From: Candidatus Omnitrophota bacterium
GTDB taxonomy: Bacteria; Omnitrophota; Gorgyraeia; DTHP01
Length of the DNA stretch: 39,372 bases
Direction of reading: 5' to 3'
Assembly: GCA_023819145.1 (NCBI GenBank)
Contig: JAMWCW010000013.1
Coordinates: 1 to 39,372 of the forward strand
The position numbers were made by a program, and so were the translations under genes. Each line of letters begins with the position of its first letter. Position 1 is the first letter of the stretch. A model generated the notes under the pieces. It worked only from the letters and a program-made list of their open reading frames with translations. It searched no databases and had not been told where the DNA came from. Positions 24,634 through 33,630 of this stretch are shown here, one piece after another.

Positions 24634-26061
24634 TTAGTTTCTATAAGCGGTTAGATAGATTCTTAAAAATTGCAAAAATTCTCTGATTTTTATTTTATAA
24701 GGTAATCCCTTCATTAGATAATAACCATCCCAGAGATTTCCCAGAAACCGAAAGAGACCATTATTTTTAAAAGAGAAGAATTTCTGCAGGAGAAATAAAA
24801 AATTACTATTCCGGGAAAGAAAGCTAAAGAAACAGCGTAAGTTTTCTATTTTATTTAATTCTTTTTTGTCTTTAAATTTTAAAATTGAATAATGATGATA
24901 ATTTACCGGGAGTTTTTCATATTCACCCTCAAAATAATCATTCTTGATTGCATATTCAGTCAACTTTAATCCGGGATAGGGCGTAAAAAAAGAAGCAATA
25001 GCAATGTCTGGTTTGATTAGAGAATTTAATTTTAAAGTTTCCAGAGATAATTTATAGGTTTCCCCAGGTAATCCCAGCATATTTTCGGTAAGGATTTTTA
25101 TTCCAAATTTATTTAAAATTTTTACATTTTTAATAATTGTTTCATTAGAAATATTTTTGTTTAAGATATTTTTTCTTATCTCTTCGTTTCCGGTTTCAAT
25201 CCCTACATGCACAAGATAACAATTTGCCTCTTTTAAAAGAGAAACTATTTCTTCACTACAATTATCAAGACGGATGTTACAGGAAAAAGGAATGCCGATA
25301 TGTTTACGATAGAGAGGAGAAAACTTCTTTAGCCAATTTAGGTCTAAAGTAAAAACATCATCCACAAAATAGATGGATTTTATTTCTCTTAAGCTTCTTG
25401 CATATTCAATTTCCGCACAGATATTCTCGGGACTCCTTGAACGATAGATAAAACTGTAGTTTTTATAAAGTTCATTATAGGCATGATTAAAACAATAACT
25501 ACATTGATAGGGACATCCCCGGTGAGCAATTATTTCCTGACGCTTCCAGAGCTTTAAATGGGGGAATTTTTTAAGGAATAATTCAGTATCCGGAAAGGGT
25601 AAAATGTCTAAATCCCTAATTAGCGGTCCGACAAAATTTTTAAATATTTTACCATCTTTCCTAATCCAGAAATTGGGTATTTTTTCTGGTAGTTCTTTAT
25701 TTTTTTCCACCAATTGGACAAAGTTTAATAAAGCATTTTCTCCTTCCCCAATACATATGGCATCTATACCTGAATACCCAATTATTTGCGGAAAAAAAGT
25801 AGGATGCGGTCCACCTAAAACAGAGTAGAATTTCATTCTTTCTTTTAATTCCTGATTGAATTGAATAAAATTATGTTGACTTCCTGTGAATACTGTATAG
25901 CCAATTATTGCCGGACGAAATTTCAAAAGCTGATTAAGATGATGGTTTCCCATTTCAAATACCTCTACTGCGTATTCCCTTTTCTTTAATAGAGAAACTA
26001 AATAGGCAATGCCCAGAGGGATAGAAAAGCGCATTTTGTCTATAATAAAGGCAATTTTCAT
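24634..26061 (-). CDS. B12-binding-type radical SAM protein
   Basis: The N-terminal cobalamin-type domain has FSIPLGIAYLVSLL, IIGYTVFTGS, LGGPHPTFFP and CIGEGENAL, with no DxHxxG seen. The radical SAM core has CX3CX2C at Cys183, Cys187 and Cys190 (HRGCPYQCSYCFNHAY), then IYFVDDVFTLD, HVGIETGNEEIRKNILNK and MLGLPGET. The C-terminus is basic and helical. At 475 residues it is close in size to the 11355 gene. It is first in the minus-strand unit and is divergent, across 45 bases, from the glycosyltransferase at 26107. Substrate is unknown. Confidence 0.86.
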   Translation of the reverse strand: MKIAFIIDKMRFSIPLGIAYLVSLLKKREYAVEVFEMGNHHLNQLLKFRPAIIGYTVFTGSQHNFIQFNQELKERMKFYSVLGGPHPTFFPQIIGYSGIDAICIGEGENALLNFVQLVEKNKELPEKIPNFWIRKDGKIFKNFVGPLIRDLDILPFPDTELFLKKFPHLKLWKRQEIIAHRGCPYQCSYCFNHAYNELYKNYSFIYRSRSPENICAEIEYARSLREIKSIYFVDDVFTLDLNWLKKFSPLYRKHIGIPFSCNIRLDNCSEEIVSLLKEANCYLVHVGIETGNEEIRKNILNKNISNETIIKNVKILNKFGIKILTENMLGLPGETYKLSLETLKLNSLIKPDIAIASFFTPYPGLKLTEYAIKNDYFEGEYEKLPVNYHHYSILKFKDKKELNKIENLRCFFSFLSRNSNFLFLLQKFFSFKNNGLFRFLGNLWDGYYLMKGLPYKIKIREFLQFLRIYLTAYRN

Positions 26062-26106
26062 TGAAAATCATTTTATTATAGAATATTATATAAATCAATA
26101 TAAACG
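26061..26106. promoter_or_regulatory. Short divergent promoter region
   Basis: The very AT-rich 45 bases between the diverging radical SAM (-) and glycosyltransferase (+) genes must hold both promoters. For the + strand, TTGAAA at 26061-26066 and TATTAT at 26084-26089 are 17 bases apart, predicting a start near 26096, only about 11 bases before the ATG. For the - strand, TTGATT and TAAAAT are also 17 apart but would give an almost leaderless message. AT richness makes chance matches likely. Confidence 0.45.
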
Positions 26107-27201
26107 ATGAAAATTATTTTTATTACCCGTGAAGGTTATGATTTAGCGGGAGCAAGGATCCGTTGTTACAATTTTGCTAAGGAATTGAGAAAGTATGGCT
26201 TAAATACCGAAGTTCTATCTTTTGCAGATACCTTGGGAGCAAAATCGGGAAAAGAAGAATATAAATTAAGATCGATTGATAAAATAAGATATAATATTAA
26301 AGCCATACAAAAATTAAAGAAAGAAAAAGATACTATATTTTTTTTAAACCGTTTTCATTATCATTCCTTTGCTCCCTGGCTACTACATCTAATAAAGAGA
26401 AACAAAATAATTTTTGATTTGGATGACTGGGAGTTTAGAGAGAATCCCAAATATTATTTTGGGATTTTGCCAAGTTCCAAAGCAGAGTTTTTGGCCAGAA
26501 AATTGGCAAAAACCGCTTCTGTCTGTATTGGAGCAAGTAGATTTTTGGTAGATTATTTACTTCAGTTTAATAAAAAAGCCTATTATGTCCCTTCAGTGGT
26601 AGATACGGATTTATTTAGACCCAAAGGAAATAAAAGAAGCGATGGGAAAATTATTTTTTCCTGGATAGGAACAATGCACAGAAAAACTGATATAGAAAAT
26701 ATCAAATTTGTTATTGAATGTTTTTTAGAATTGAGAAGAAAATATGAAAATATTTTTTTAGAGATCGCTGGAGATGGAATTTATTTTAGCGATTTGAAAG
26801 CAATTTTAGAGGAAATAGGAGATAATAATATTTCTTTAAAAGGTTGGATTAATCCGGACAATATGCCGGATTATCTTTCTTCAATTGATATAGGTTTAGT
26901 TCCCTTAATTCAAAAGACAAAATTCAATTTTGCTAAAAGTCCGGTTAAGTTATTTGAATATATGGCGATGGCAAAATCTATTGTTTGTAGTGATATTGGT
27001 GAGTGTAGCCATATCATCAGAGATGGAGAAAATGGATTCTTAGGAAGAAACAGAGAAGATTTTATAAAAAAAATGGAAATTTTGATAAAAGATAAAAAGT
27101 TACGCGAGGATTTAGGGAGAAATTCCCGAATGGAAGTTGAGGGAAAATTTTCACTTGGGGAAATAGGAAAAGATTTATTTAAAATTTTGTCAAAATTATA
27201 A
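26107..27201 (+). CDS. GT4-type glycosyltransferase
   Basis: A GT-B fold enzyme of 364 residues. The N-terminus FITREGYDLAGARIRCYNFA has the GxxxR nucleotide-loop arrangement of GT4. The middle has FDLDDWEFRENP, echoing the DWDDWE of the 20314 gene. The C-domain shows FSWIGTMHRKTDIENIKFV, GWINPDNMPDYLSSIDIGLV and the donor-site stretch SPVKLFEYMAMAKSIVCSDI, then GECSHIIRDGENGFL. It opens the second + strand block, 11 bases before the first sulfatase-fold gene. Sugar specificity is unknown. Confidence 0.86.
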   Translation: MKIIFITREGYDLAGARIRCYNFAKELRKYGLNTEVLSFADTLGAKSGKEEYKLRSIDKIRYNIKAIQKLKKEKDTIFFLNRFHYHSFAPWLLHLIKRNKIIFDLDDWEFRENPKYYFGILPSSKAEFLARKLAKTASVCIGASRFLVDYLLQFNKKAYYVPSVVDTDLFRPKGNKRSDGKIIFSWIGTMHRKTDIENIKFVIECFLELRRKYENIFLEIAGDGIYFSDLKAILEEIGDNNISLKGWINPDNMPDYLSSIDIGLVPLIQKTKFNFAKSPVKLFEYMAMAKSIVCSDIGECSHIIRDGENGFLGRNREDFIKKMEILIKDKKLREDLGRNSRMEVEGKFSLGEIGKDLFKILSKL

Positions 27202-27212
27202 GGGAGACAAAA

Positions 27213-29012
27213 ATGAGAAAATTTTTCGTTTTGCTTATCTCTATTTTATTCCTGTATTTCCTTTTTGGTTTCAAGAAAAATGTTCAAAAGCCAAATGTTA
27301 TTTTAATCACTATAGATTCTCTGCGTCCTGACCATCTTGGCTGTTACGGATATCATAGAAATACCTCACCCAACATTGATAAGTTGGCAAGAGAAGGGGT
27401 TATTTTTAAAAATGTTATTGCCCAATCCAATCATACCTCCTCTTCTTTACCTTCCATAATGACCTCTACTTATTTACACACACATCGTGTTTATGATTAT
27501 GGCTATGATTTAGATAAGAATTTATCCACTTTGGCAGAGATTATGAAGGCAAATGGTTATCAAACCTGGTCCTGGATAGGAAATAGGGATATTCTTACAG
27601 GGGCAAACTATTTAGAACATGGATTTGATGTACAAGAGAGTTTCACTGTTAAAGAAAGTAGAAAGATAATCTATGGAGTAATAGAAAAAATAAAAGCAAA
27701 TTATAAAAAAAGTCCAATTTTTCTCTGGGTCCATTATTTTGATACCCATGCTCCTTATGATGTTCCTGAACCTTATCCCTCCTTTTTTCCTTATTATGAT
27801 ATAGTAAATATTCCTATTTTATCTTCTACCTCTGAACGGCCAGAAGATTATGAAGGGAGAGGAGGAATCCCCGGCTATGTTGCTGAGTTTGGAATTACCA
27901 ATGTAGATTATTATATTGCTAAATATGACCGAGCGATAAATTATGTAGATGCTCAGATTGGCTTATTGACAGAGACTTTGGAGAAATTAAGATTAGATAA
28001 TCGTACACTTATTATTATAACTGCTGACCACGGTGAATTTCTTGGAGAGCACAACATTTTCTTTTCCCATGTGATTCCCATGTTTGATGAAGTAATTAAG
28101 GTTCCCTTAATTATAAAATACAAAGGGAGGCTTCCAGAGAATAGAGTAATAGAGACCCAGGTAGAAACCATAGATATTATGCCCACAATCTTAGATTTAG
28201 TAGGGATAAAAAAACCCCCTTATATTCAAGGGGTTAACCTTTTTTCTTTTTTTAGGAAATTTAAAAAATATGCGCTTAGTGAAAATGGAAAGAAAGGAGT
28301 GTTTCACTATTGTATACGAACGAATGGTTGGAAATTACTTTCGCGAGATATTAATCGTGATATATTAAGACTTGTGAGATTTGAGGATATTTTGAATGAG
28401 TATAATTTTATGGTGGTGGATAAGAAAGAGTTTAAAAACATAATTAGTTCTCGTAAACGCATAAATGAAGATTTGGCTTTAAACAAAGAAAAGATTTCTC
28501 CGCTTCTTAAATGGATTGCGCAAGAGAATATGCCTATACTGTGGTTTCATAATTGTGAAAATTCTCAAGAGTGTTTACAGAATTTTTATGAGAATATATA
28601 TCTTACTGATCTGGATTATTGTTTATATTTAAACAAATTCAGGACAGAATTTCCTTACTCCTCAAGTGAAATAGAGATACTCTTGGAGGAAGCAGATAAA
28701 TTATCCTCTGATAAGGTAATTGCATTTTTACTTACAGCTAAGAAAGAGAGAAATATTTCAGATATTGCAGAGAATGGTAACTGGTATAAATTATATCAGG
28801 GGTTTTTTGTGGGCCCTAAGTGGTATGCCTTGTTTAATCTTAAGGAAGACCCTAAGGAAAAACAAAATTTATTCTATCTCGAAGAAAAGGTAAGGTTCTT
28901 AGAAAAAAAATATATTTCTCTGGTTAAAAAATCGAAAAAATTCAGGTCTATCAAAATAAATTTAGATAAGGAGACAAAAGAGAGATTAAAGGGATTAGGT
29001 TATCTGCAATAA
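27213..29012 (+). CDS. Sulfatase-fold (alkaline phosphatase superfamily) enzyme with inserted region
   Basis: The N-terminal hydrophobic stretch (about residues 3-20, no lipobox) is a signal anchor or signal peptide. The sulfatase core starts NVILITIDSLRPDHLGCYGY (metal Asp35) and carries the second metal motif ITADHGEFLGEH (about 269-280). The usual formylglycine motif CxPxR is absent; the aligned nucleophile position is Thr75 in HTSSSLPSIMTS. The enzyme may therefore be a phosphodiesterase or transferase rather than a true sulfatase. Residues ~376-535 are an insert absent from the close paralogue at 33627. It ends RLKGLGYLQ, the usual close of this subfamily. RBS AGGGAGA lies before the ATG. 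Confidence 0.83.
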   Translation: MRKFFVLLISILFLYFLFGFKKNVQKPNVILITIDSLRPDHLGCYGYHRNTSPNIDKLAREGVIFKNVIAQSNHTSSSLPSIMTSTYLHTHRVYDYGYDLDKNLSTLAEIMKANGYQTWSWIGNRDILTGANYLEHGFDVQESFTVKESRKIIYGVIEKIKANYKKSPIFLWVHYFDTHAPYDVPEPYPSFFPYYDIVNIPILSSTSERPEDYEGRGGIPGYVAEFGITNVDYYIAKYDRAINYVDAQIGLLTETLEKLRLDNRTLIIITADHGEFLGEHNIFFSHVIPMFDEVIKVPLIIKYKGRLPENRVIETQVETIDIMPTILDLVGIKKPPYIQGVNLFSFFRKFKKYALSENGKKGVFHYCIRTNGWKLLSRDINRDILRLVRFEDILNEYNFMVVDKKEFKNIISSRKRINEDLALNKEKISPLLKWIAQENMPILWFHNCENSQECLQNFYENIYLTDLDYCLYLNKFRTEFPYSSSEIEILLEEADKLSSDKVIAFLLTAKKERNISDIAENGNWYKLYQGFFVGPKWYALFNLKEDPKEKQNLFYLEEKVRFLEKKYISLVKKSKKFRSIKINLDKETKERLKGLGYLQ

Positions 29013-29057
29013 AAAAATTTTGGGTTCAATTATTTTGGATGAACTAGAAAGTCAAAG

Positions 29058-29096
29058 TAATTTGACAAAACAGGACAGTCCTTTATTGTAAAATTA
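29058..29096. repeat. 39-bp REP-like palindrome, copy 1
   Basis: The outer arms TAATTTGACAA and TTGTAAAATTA pair with one mismatch. The centre AGGAC-A-GTCCT is a perfect small hairpin, separated from the arms by 3-base unpaired spacers (AAC/TTA). It lies between the 27213 gene and the truncated TauE-like gene, whose homology begins at its right edge. It is the same element as the copies at 33589, 34984 and 35899. Confidence 0.88.
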
Positions 29097-29104
29097 CATC
29101 AGCG

Positions 29105-29560
29105 GTGAGTATTATTTTACTAATTATGGGAAGTTTAATTCTTAAGAATTTTATCTTTAAAAATAGAGAGATGAATAAAGAAATAAAATCATATTCAAAA
29201 AATAAACTTAAAATTTTAGGTTTTTTTGCCGGTTTTATTGATGCTATTGGTGGAGGGGGATGGGGTCCAATATATACCTCTACCCTTGTGGTTGGAGGAA
29301 CAGAACCTAACAAAGTAGTGGGTTCGGTTAATTTTGCTAAGTTTTTTGTTGCATTGGTGATGAGCTTTACATTTTTATCTCTTTTAAAGCCTGAAAATTT
29401 TCGCTGGGATATCGTCTTAGCGCTTTCCATAGGAGGAATTATTTCAGATCCTTTTGCCGCCTACATCTGTAATAAACTTCCAAAGCGTATTTTGGGGATT
29501 TTGGTAAGATTAATGGTAATCATTTTAAGCATATGGAGACTCTTAAGATGTCAGATTTAG
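29105..29560 (+). pseudogene. TauE/SafE-family anion exporter, N-terminal half missing
   Basis: The 151 residues carry one membrane helix and then the C-terminal half of a TauE/SafE permease: LGFFAGFIDAIGGGGWGPIY, followed by VGGTEPNKVVGSVNFAKFFV and two further helices. Family members are usually about 250 residues with two such halves, and here the first half is gone. The frame stays open upstream through ITSAVSII into the 39-bp palindrome at 29058-29096, where a TGA closes it, so the break coincides with the repeat. The only start is a GTG at 29105 with no good RBS. It may be a remnant, or a half-size protein. It overlaps cysD, consistent with a former sulfur-assimilation operon. Confidence 0.68.
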
Positions 29561-30354
29561 ATGAACTGGAGAACCAGAGTATTTTTATAATTCGTGAAGC
29601 ATACTGGCGGTATCGGGCTAAGTTAGCGGTTTTATGGAGCTGTGGTAAAGATTCTACTACTATGCTTTATTTAATCAGAAAAGCTTTTTTAGGAGATATT
29701 CCTCTTTCGGTAATTCATATTGATACCAGTTTTAAATTTAAAGAAATTTACAAATTTAGAGATAATTTAGTAAAGAAATGGCATCTGAAATTGATTGTGG
29801 CAAAAAATGAACTGGCTCTGAAAGAAGGGATGTCTCCAGAAAAAGGAAGATTTGAATGCTGTAATGCCTTAAAGACAGAAGCCCTGAAACAGACCATTAA
29901 AAAATATGGCTTTCAGGCTCTATTTCTTGCTATAAGAAGAGACGAACACGCAATTAGAGCCAAAGAGAGATTCTGGTCTCCTCGGGATAAAGATTTTAAA
30001 TGGGATTATCAAAACCAGCCCTTAGAGATGTGGGCAGAATTTTCTAAGGCAAAGGAAGAAAATGAGATACATTTTCGCATTCATCCTCTGCTTTCTTGGA
30101 GGGAAATTGATATCTGGGGATATATAAAAAGAGAAAAAATTCCCATAATAAATTTATATTTTGCGAAAAAAGGTAAAAGATATAGAAGTATTGGTTGTGA
30201 ACCATGCTGTGAACCAGTGCCTTCAGAGGCTAATACCATTGATAAAATTATTAAAGAGCTTGAAGAGACAAAAATTGCTGAAAGAACAGGACGTGCTCAG
30301 GATAAAGAGAAAGCCTATATGATGCAGAAATTGAGGACCTTAGGATATATGTAG
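29533..30354 (+). CDS. cysD: CysD-like sulfate adenylyltransferase subunit 2
   Basis: This is a PP-loop ATP pyrophosphatase that makes adenosine 5'-phosphosulfate (APS) from ATP and sulfate with CysN. The PP-loop reads LWSCGKDSTTML (about residues 35-46), a Cys variant of SGGKDS. Later motifs are the RRDEHAIRAKERFWSPRD stretch, HPLLSWREIDIWGYIKRE, RYRSIGCEPC and the C-terminal ERTGRAQDKEK, all typical of CysD rather than PAPS reductase. The 273 residues are near the usual length. It overlaps the TauE-like remnant by 28 bases and is followed by cysN. No cysC or cysH is in the window. Confidence 0.88.
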   Translation: METLKMSDLDELENQSIFIIREAYWRYRAKLAVLWSCGKDSTTMLYLIRKAFLGDIPLSVIHIDTSFKFKEIYKFRDNLVKKWHLKLIVAKNELALKEGMSPEKGRFECCNALKTEALKQTIKKYGFQALFLAIRRDEHAIRAKERFWSPRDKDFKWDYQNQPLEMWAEFSKAKEENEIHFRIHPLLSWREIDIWGYIKREKIPIINLYFAKKGKRYRSIGCEPCCEPVPSEANTIDKIIKELEETKIAERTGRAQDKEKAYMMQKLRTLGYM

Positions 30355-30401
30355 GTATTGAAGAAATATGGTTTGATGAACACAGATAAATAGAGTAGTA
30401 A

Positions 30402-31598
30402 ATGATAAAGATAGTATTTTTGGGAGAGTTGGATTGTGGTAAATCCACACTCATCGGTAGACTTTTATATGATACGGATTCTATTCCTCAGGAGGTAAAA
30501 GAGGAATTTTTGAAAATCTCACAGCAATATGGCAGAGAGTTAGAATTCGCATATCTATTAGACAGTTTTGAGGAAGAAAGAAGAGGAGAATTTACCTTAG
30601 ATACTACTCAGGTTTTTATAAACTATAAAGATAAAGAATACTTATTAATAGATGTTCCCGGGCATAAGGAACTCATAAAGAATATGCTTACAGGGACTTC
30701 CTATGCAAATTATGCGCTTTTAGTTTCTGATGTAGAAAAACCCTTGGAAGAACAGACAAAGAGACATATTTACCTTTTGAAATTTTTAGGAATAAAAAAT
30801 TTTATTATCGTGATTAACAAAATGGATAAATTAGGATTTAATGAATTGTCTTTTAACAAAGCGGTAAGAGAGATAGGAAGTTTTCTGACAGAAATGGATT
30901 TAAATCCATTAGAAATTATCCCCGTTTCTGCTAAAGAAGGAGAAAATGTAGTATCCATCTCTTCTAAGATGGACTGGTATAAAGGAATGACTTTAATTGA
31001 GGCAATGGGTAATTTAACTACAGAGATTGATGAAGATAAGGATTTACGCTTTTTAGTTCAGGACATTTATTATCGTGGTAAAGAAGAGATAGTCTTGGGC
31101 CGAATTGTTTCTGGAAAACTAAGGGTTAGAGATAAGATAAGAATAGTTCCCGAGGGATGGGAAAGTAGAGTCAGGAAAATAGTTGTTTTTGGAAAAAATA
31201 AAAAAGAGGCAAAGGCTAAGGAAAGCATTGGACTGATTTTAGATAAAAAAGGATTAAAAAGGGGAAATATTATTTATAAAAAGATACCGCCCAATATTGC
31301 TTCTGAATTTAGGGTAAAGATTTTTTGTTTACTTCCTTTTAGAGAAAATGATGAATTTAGAATTAAAATTAATGTTCAAGAAAGCAACTGTTATATAATA
31401 AAAATAAATGAGGTTATAGAAACAGATTCCTTTAAAAAGAGATTTTCTACTGCAGTCAGGGCTACAGATGTTGCCGAGATTTTTTTAAAAACCGATAAGC
31501 CTTTGGTAATAGAAAATTTTTATAAGACAGAAGAATTGGGGAGATTTATTCTCTATAAAAATGGAGAAATTTTTACAGTGGGAATAATCCCTGAATAA
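30402..31598 (+). CDS. cysN: CysN-like GTPase, sulfate adenylyltransferase subunit 1
   Basis: This EF-Tu-like GTPase activates CysD for APS formation. Motifs are G1 GELDCGKST (about residues 8-16), a switch I of the type EERRGEFTLDTTQ, G3 DVPGHKE, and G4 NKMD, followed by two beta-barrel domains. The 398 residues are shorter than E. coli CysN (about 475), and no fused CysC kinase domain is present. It follows cysD after 47 bases in which I see no gene. APS could feed sulfation of the glycan after phosphorylation by a CysC encoded elsewhere. Confidence 0.86.
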   Translation: MIKIVFLGELDCGKSTLIGRLLYDTDSIPQEVKEEFLKISQQYGRELEFAYLLDSFEEERRGEFTLDTTQVFINYKDKEYLLIDVPGHKELIKNMLTGTSYANYALLVSDVEKPLEEQTKRHIYLLKFLGIKNFIIVINKMDKLGFNELSFNKAVREIGSFLTEMDLNPLEIIPVSAKEGENVVSISSKMDWYKGMTLIEAMGNLTTEIDEDKDLRFLVQDIYYRGKEEIVLGRIVSGKLRVRDKIRIVPEGWESRVRKIVVFGKNKKEAKAKESIGLILDKKGLKRGNIIYKKIPPNIASEFRVKIFCLLPFRENDEFRIKINVQESNCYIIKINEVIETDSFKKRFSTAVRATDVAEIFLKTDKPLVIENFYKTEELGRFILYKNGEIFTVGIIPE

Positions 31599-31614
31599 GT
31601 AGCAATTTATAAAT

Positions 31615-33630
31615 ATGTTTCTCTATATTGATCCAGGGTCAGGATTTCCTTTTCTTACCGGTGCATCGTTTTTTTGGGCAATCCTTTTGGGATTTTTTGG
31701 TTTTCTTCTTTTATTCATTAAGCAATTTTTTAGATGGTTTAAAAAATTTTGGTGGATAATTATTTTTTTAATAATTATTTTTTTTCTATTAAAGTTTAAA
31801 GGAGAGGAAAGGATGAAGAAAAAAATAATCATTTTGGGGATAGATGCCATGGACCCTAAGATAACTGAGGGGTTAATTAGTGAAGGCAAATTACCCAATT
31901 TTTCTAAACTCAAAGATATGGGAAGTTATTCAAGATTAAAAACCACGGTTCCTGCGGAATCTATAGTTTGCTGGACTTCTTTTTCTACAGGGTCAAATCC
32001 TGGCGGACATGGAATATTTGATTTCATTATGCGCGACCCCAAGACTTATATTCCTTACCTTTCTTTAAATGAGGTTAAGGAAGAAAGATGGCTTTTATTC
32101 AAAAAACTTAAGATAGAAAATCGCAATAAAGGTAAAAATTTTTGGGAAATTCTCTCTGAAAAAAATGTTCCTTGTCAAATTTATTTCTGCCCCAATACTT
32201 TTCCCGCAAAGCCACTTAAAGGCACAATGCTTTCGGGGATGGGCGTTCCCGATTTATATGGAGTTATCGGGAGATTTTCTTTTTATACCACAAAGCCTCT
32301 TTTAGATGAAGATAAGGAAACAAGGGGTAAGGTTATCCCTGTAGAGGTAAAAAATAATTCTATTAATACCTTTATCTATGGTCCGCGTATGAGGTCAGGA
32401 GAAGAAAATAAAATTCCTCTTAAAATAAGATTTTTATCAGAAAATATGATTGAAATCAATTTACAGGGAGGGAAGGTTATACTTAAGGAAAAAGAATGGA
32501 GTCAGTGGCAGAGAGTTTACTTTAAAACTGGCTTATTTAGTAAAACCTATGGAATAATTAGATTTTATTTAGGAAGTATAGAGCCAGAATTTGCTTTATA
32601 TATGAGTCCAATAAATTTTGACCCCTGTAGTTCTATTTTTCCAATCTCTTATCCTAAAAATTATGCCAAAAAATTGGTAAAAAGAATTGGTTTTTATTAT
32701 ACCCAGGGTATGCCACACGATACCTGGGCGCTAACTGAGGATAGATTTGATGAGGAGGCATTTTTAGCACATGTAGATATTATTTTAGGAGAACGAAAAA
32801 GAATCCTAATAGAGGAGCTTAAGAGATTTAAAAAAGGTGTATTTTTCTTTTATTTTGATACCCTGGATGCAATTCAACATATGTTCTGGAGATATATTGA
32901 TAAAAAACATCCGCTTTATGAAGAAAATTCTAAATACAAGGAGGTGATTTTTTATTATTATAAAAAAATAGATGAGATTTTAGGTGAGGTTATGGAGATG
33001 ATGGGAGAGGAAACAAATTTGATTATTTTTTCTGACCATGGATTTGGGCCTTTTCGCAAAACGGTTAATCTGAATCGCTGGCTTTTGGAAGAAGGTTATT
33101 TGGTTTTAAAAGAAGGTTTTTCTGAAGGGAAAGAATTTTTTGAGAATGTGGATTGGACAAGAACACGTGCCTATGCTTTGGGATTTGGTGGAATATATTT
33201 GAATAAAACAGGAAGAGAAAAAATGGGGATAGTAAAAAAAGAAGAGGAATGGGTATTAAAGAAAGAGATTTCTAAAAAACTGGGAAATTGGCATGACCCA
33301 AAGACTGGAGAGAGGGTAATAAGTAAAGTTTATCTAAATGAAGAAATTTTTTCTGGGCTATACGCTCATGAAGGGCCTGATTTGTTTGTAGGAACCAATT
33401 CTGGATACCGTGTCTCTTGGAAGACCGCTTTGGGTATAGTTCCTCAGGATTTAATTGAAGATAATTTTAAGAAATGGAGTGGTGACCATTTAATTGACCC
33501 GGAGTTAGTTCCAGGAGTGATTTTTATCAATAAGAAGGTTGAACTAAACCAACCTCATATTACCGACATAATTTCTAATTTGATAAATAATTTTGACAAA
33601 ATAGGACAGTCCTTAATTGTAAAATTATGA
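31615..33630 (+). CDS. Membrane-anchored type I phosphodiesterase/pyrophosphatase-fold protein
   Basis: Residues 1-~62 start with the YIDPGSG motif known from small bacterial membrane proteins, followed by two hydrophobic spans. The alkaline-phosphatase-superfamily core then begins IIILGIDAMDP (metal Asp77). The nucleophile is probably Ser116 in VPAESIVCWTSFSTG, with the family motif NPGGHGIFDF next and FSDHGFGPFRKTVNL later. A second ATG at 31813 has a much better Shine-Dalgarno (GGAGAGGAAAGG at 31801-31812) and would give the soluble catalytic part alone. The last ~13 residues (FDKIGQSLIVKL) are encoded by the 39-bp palindrome. Substrate is unknown; phospho- or sulfo-glycan is possible. Confidence 0.8.
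   Translation: MFLYIDPGSGFPFLTGASFFWAILLGFFGFLLLFIKQFFRWFKKFWWIIIFLIIIFFLLKFKGEERMKKKIIILGIDAMDPKITEGLISEGKLPNFSKLKDMGSYSRLKTTVPAESIVCWTSFSTGSNPGGHGIFDFIMRDPKTYIPYLSLNEVKEERWLLFKKLKIENRNKGKNFWEILSEKNVPCQIYFCPNTFPAKPLKGTMLSGMGVPDLYGVIGRFSFYTTKPLLDEDKETRGKVIPVEVKNNSINTFIYGPRMRSGEENKIPLKIRFLSENMIEINLQGGKVILKEKEWSQWQRVYFKTGLFSKTYGIIRFYLGSIEPEFALYMSPINFDPCSSIFPISYPKNYAKKLVKRIGFYYTQGMPHDTWALTEDRFDEEAFLAHVDIILGERKRILIEELKRFKKGVFFFYFDTLDAIQHMFWRYIDKKHPLYEENSKYKEVIFYYYKKIDEILGEVMEMMGEETNLIIFSDHGFGPFRKTVNLNRWLLEEGYLVLKEGFSEGKEFFENVDWTRTRAYALGFGGIYLNKTGREKMGIVKKEEEWVLKKEISKKLGNWHDPKTGERVISKVYLNEEIFSGLYAHEGPDLFVGTNSGYRVSWKTALGIVPQDLIEDNFKKWSGDHLIDPELVPGVIFINKKVELNQPHITDIISNLINNFDKIGQSLIVKL
33589..33627. 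repeat. 39-bp REP-like palindrome, copy 2
   Basis: The centre AGGAC-A-GTCCT is flanked by spacers AAT/TAA and arms AATTTTGACAA and TTGTAAAATTA. It lies inside the 3' end of the 31615 gene, and its last base is the first base of the ATG of the 33627 gene. Bases 33592-33632 are identical to 35902-35942 over 41 positions. Confidence 0.9.

Noticed and set aside
28213-28250. Terminator-like hairpin (AACCCC...GGGGTT followed by a T-rich run)
   Set aside because: It lies inside the 27213 coding sequence (KPPYIQGVNLFSFF) with conserved frame on both sides, and the T-rich run encodes Phe codons. A chance hairpin is more likely than a terminator.
29083-29430. 115-codon minus-strand frame
   Set aside because: Antisense to the TauE-like remnant; low-complexity proline/lysine content and no family pattern.
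33594-33624. TTGACA and TAAAAT inside the palindrome as a mobile promoter
   Set aside because: The spacing between the hexamers is 21 bases, too long for a normal sigma-70 promoter, and copy 3 has TTTACA. Kept only as a repeat.
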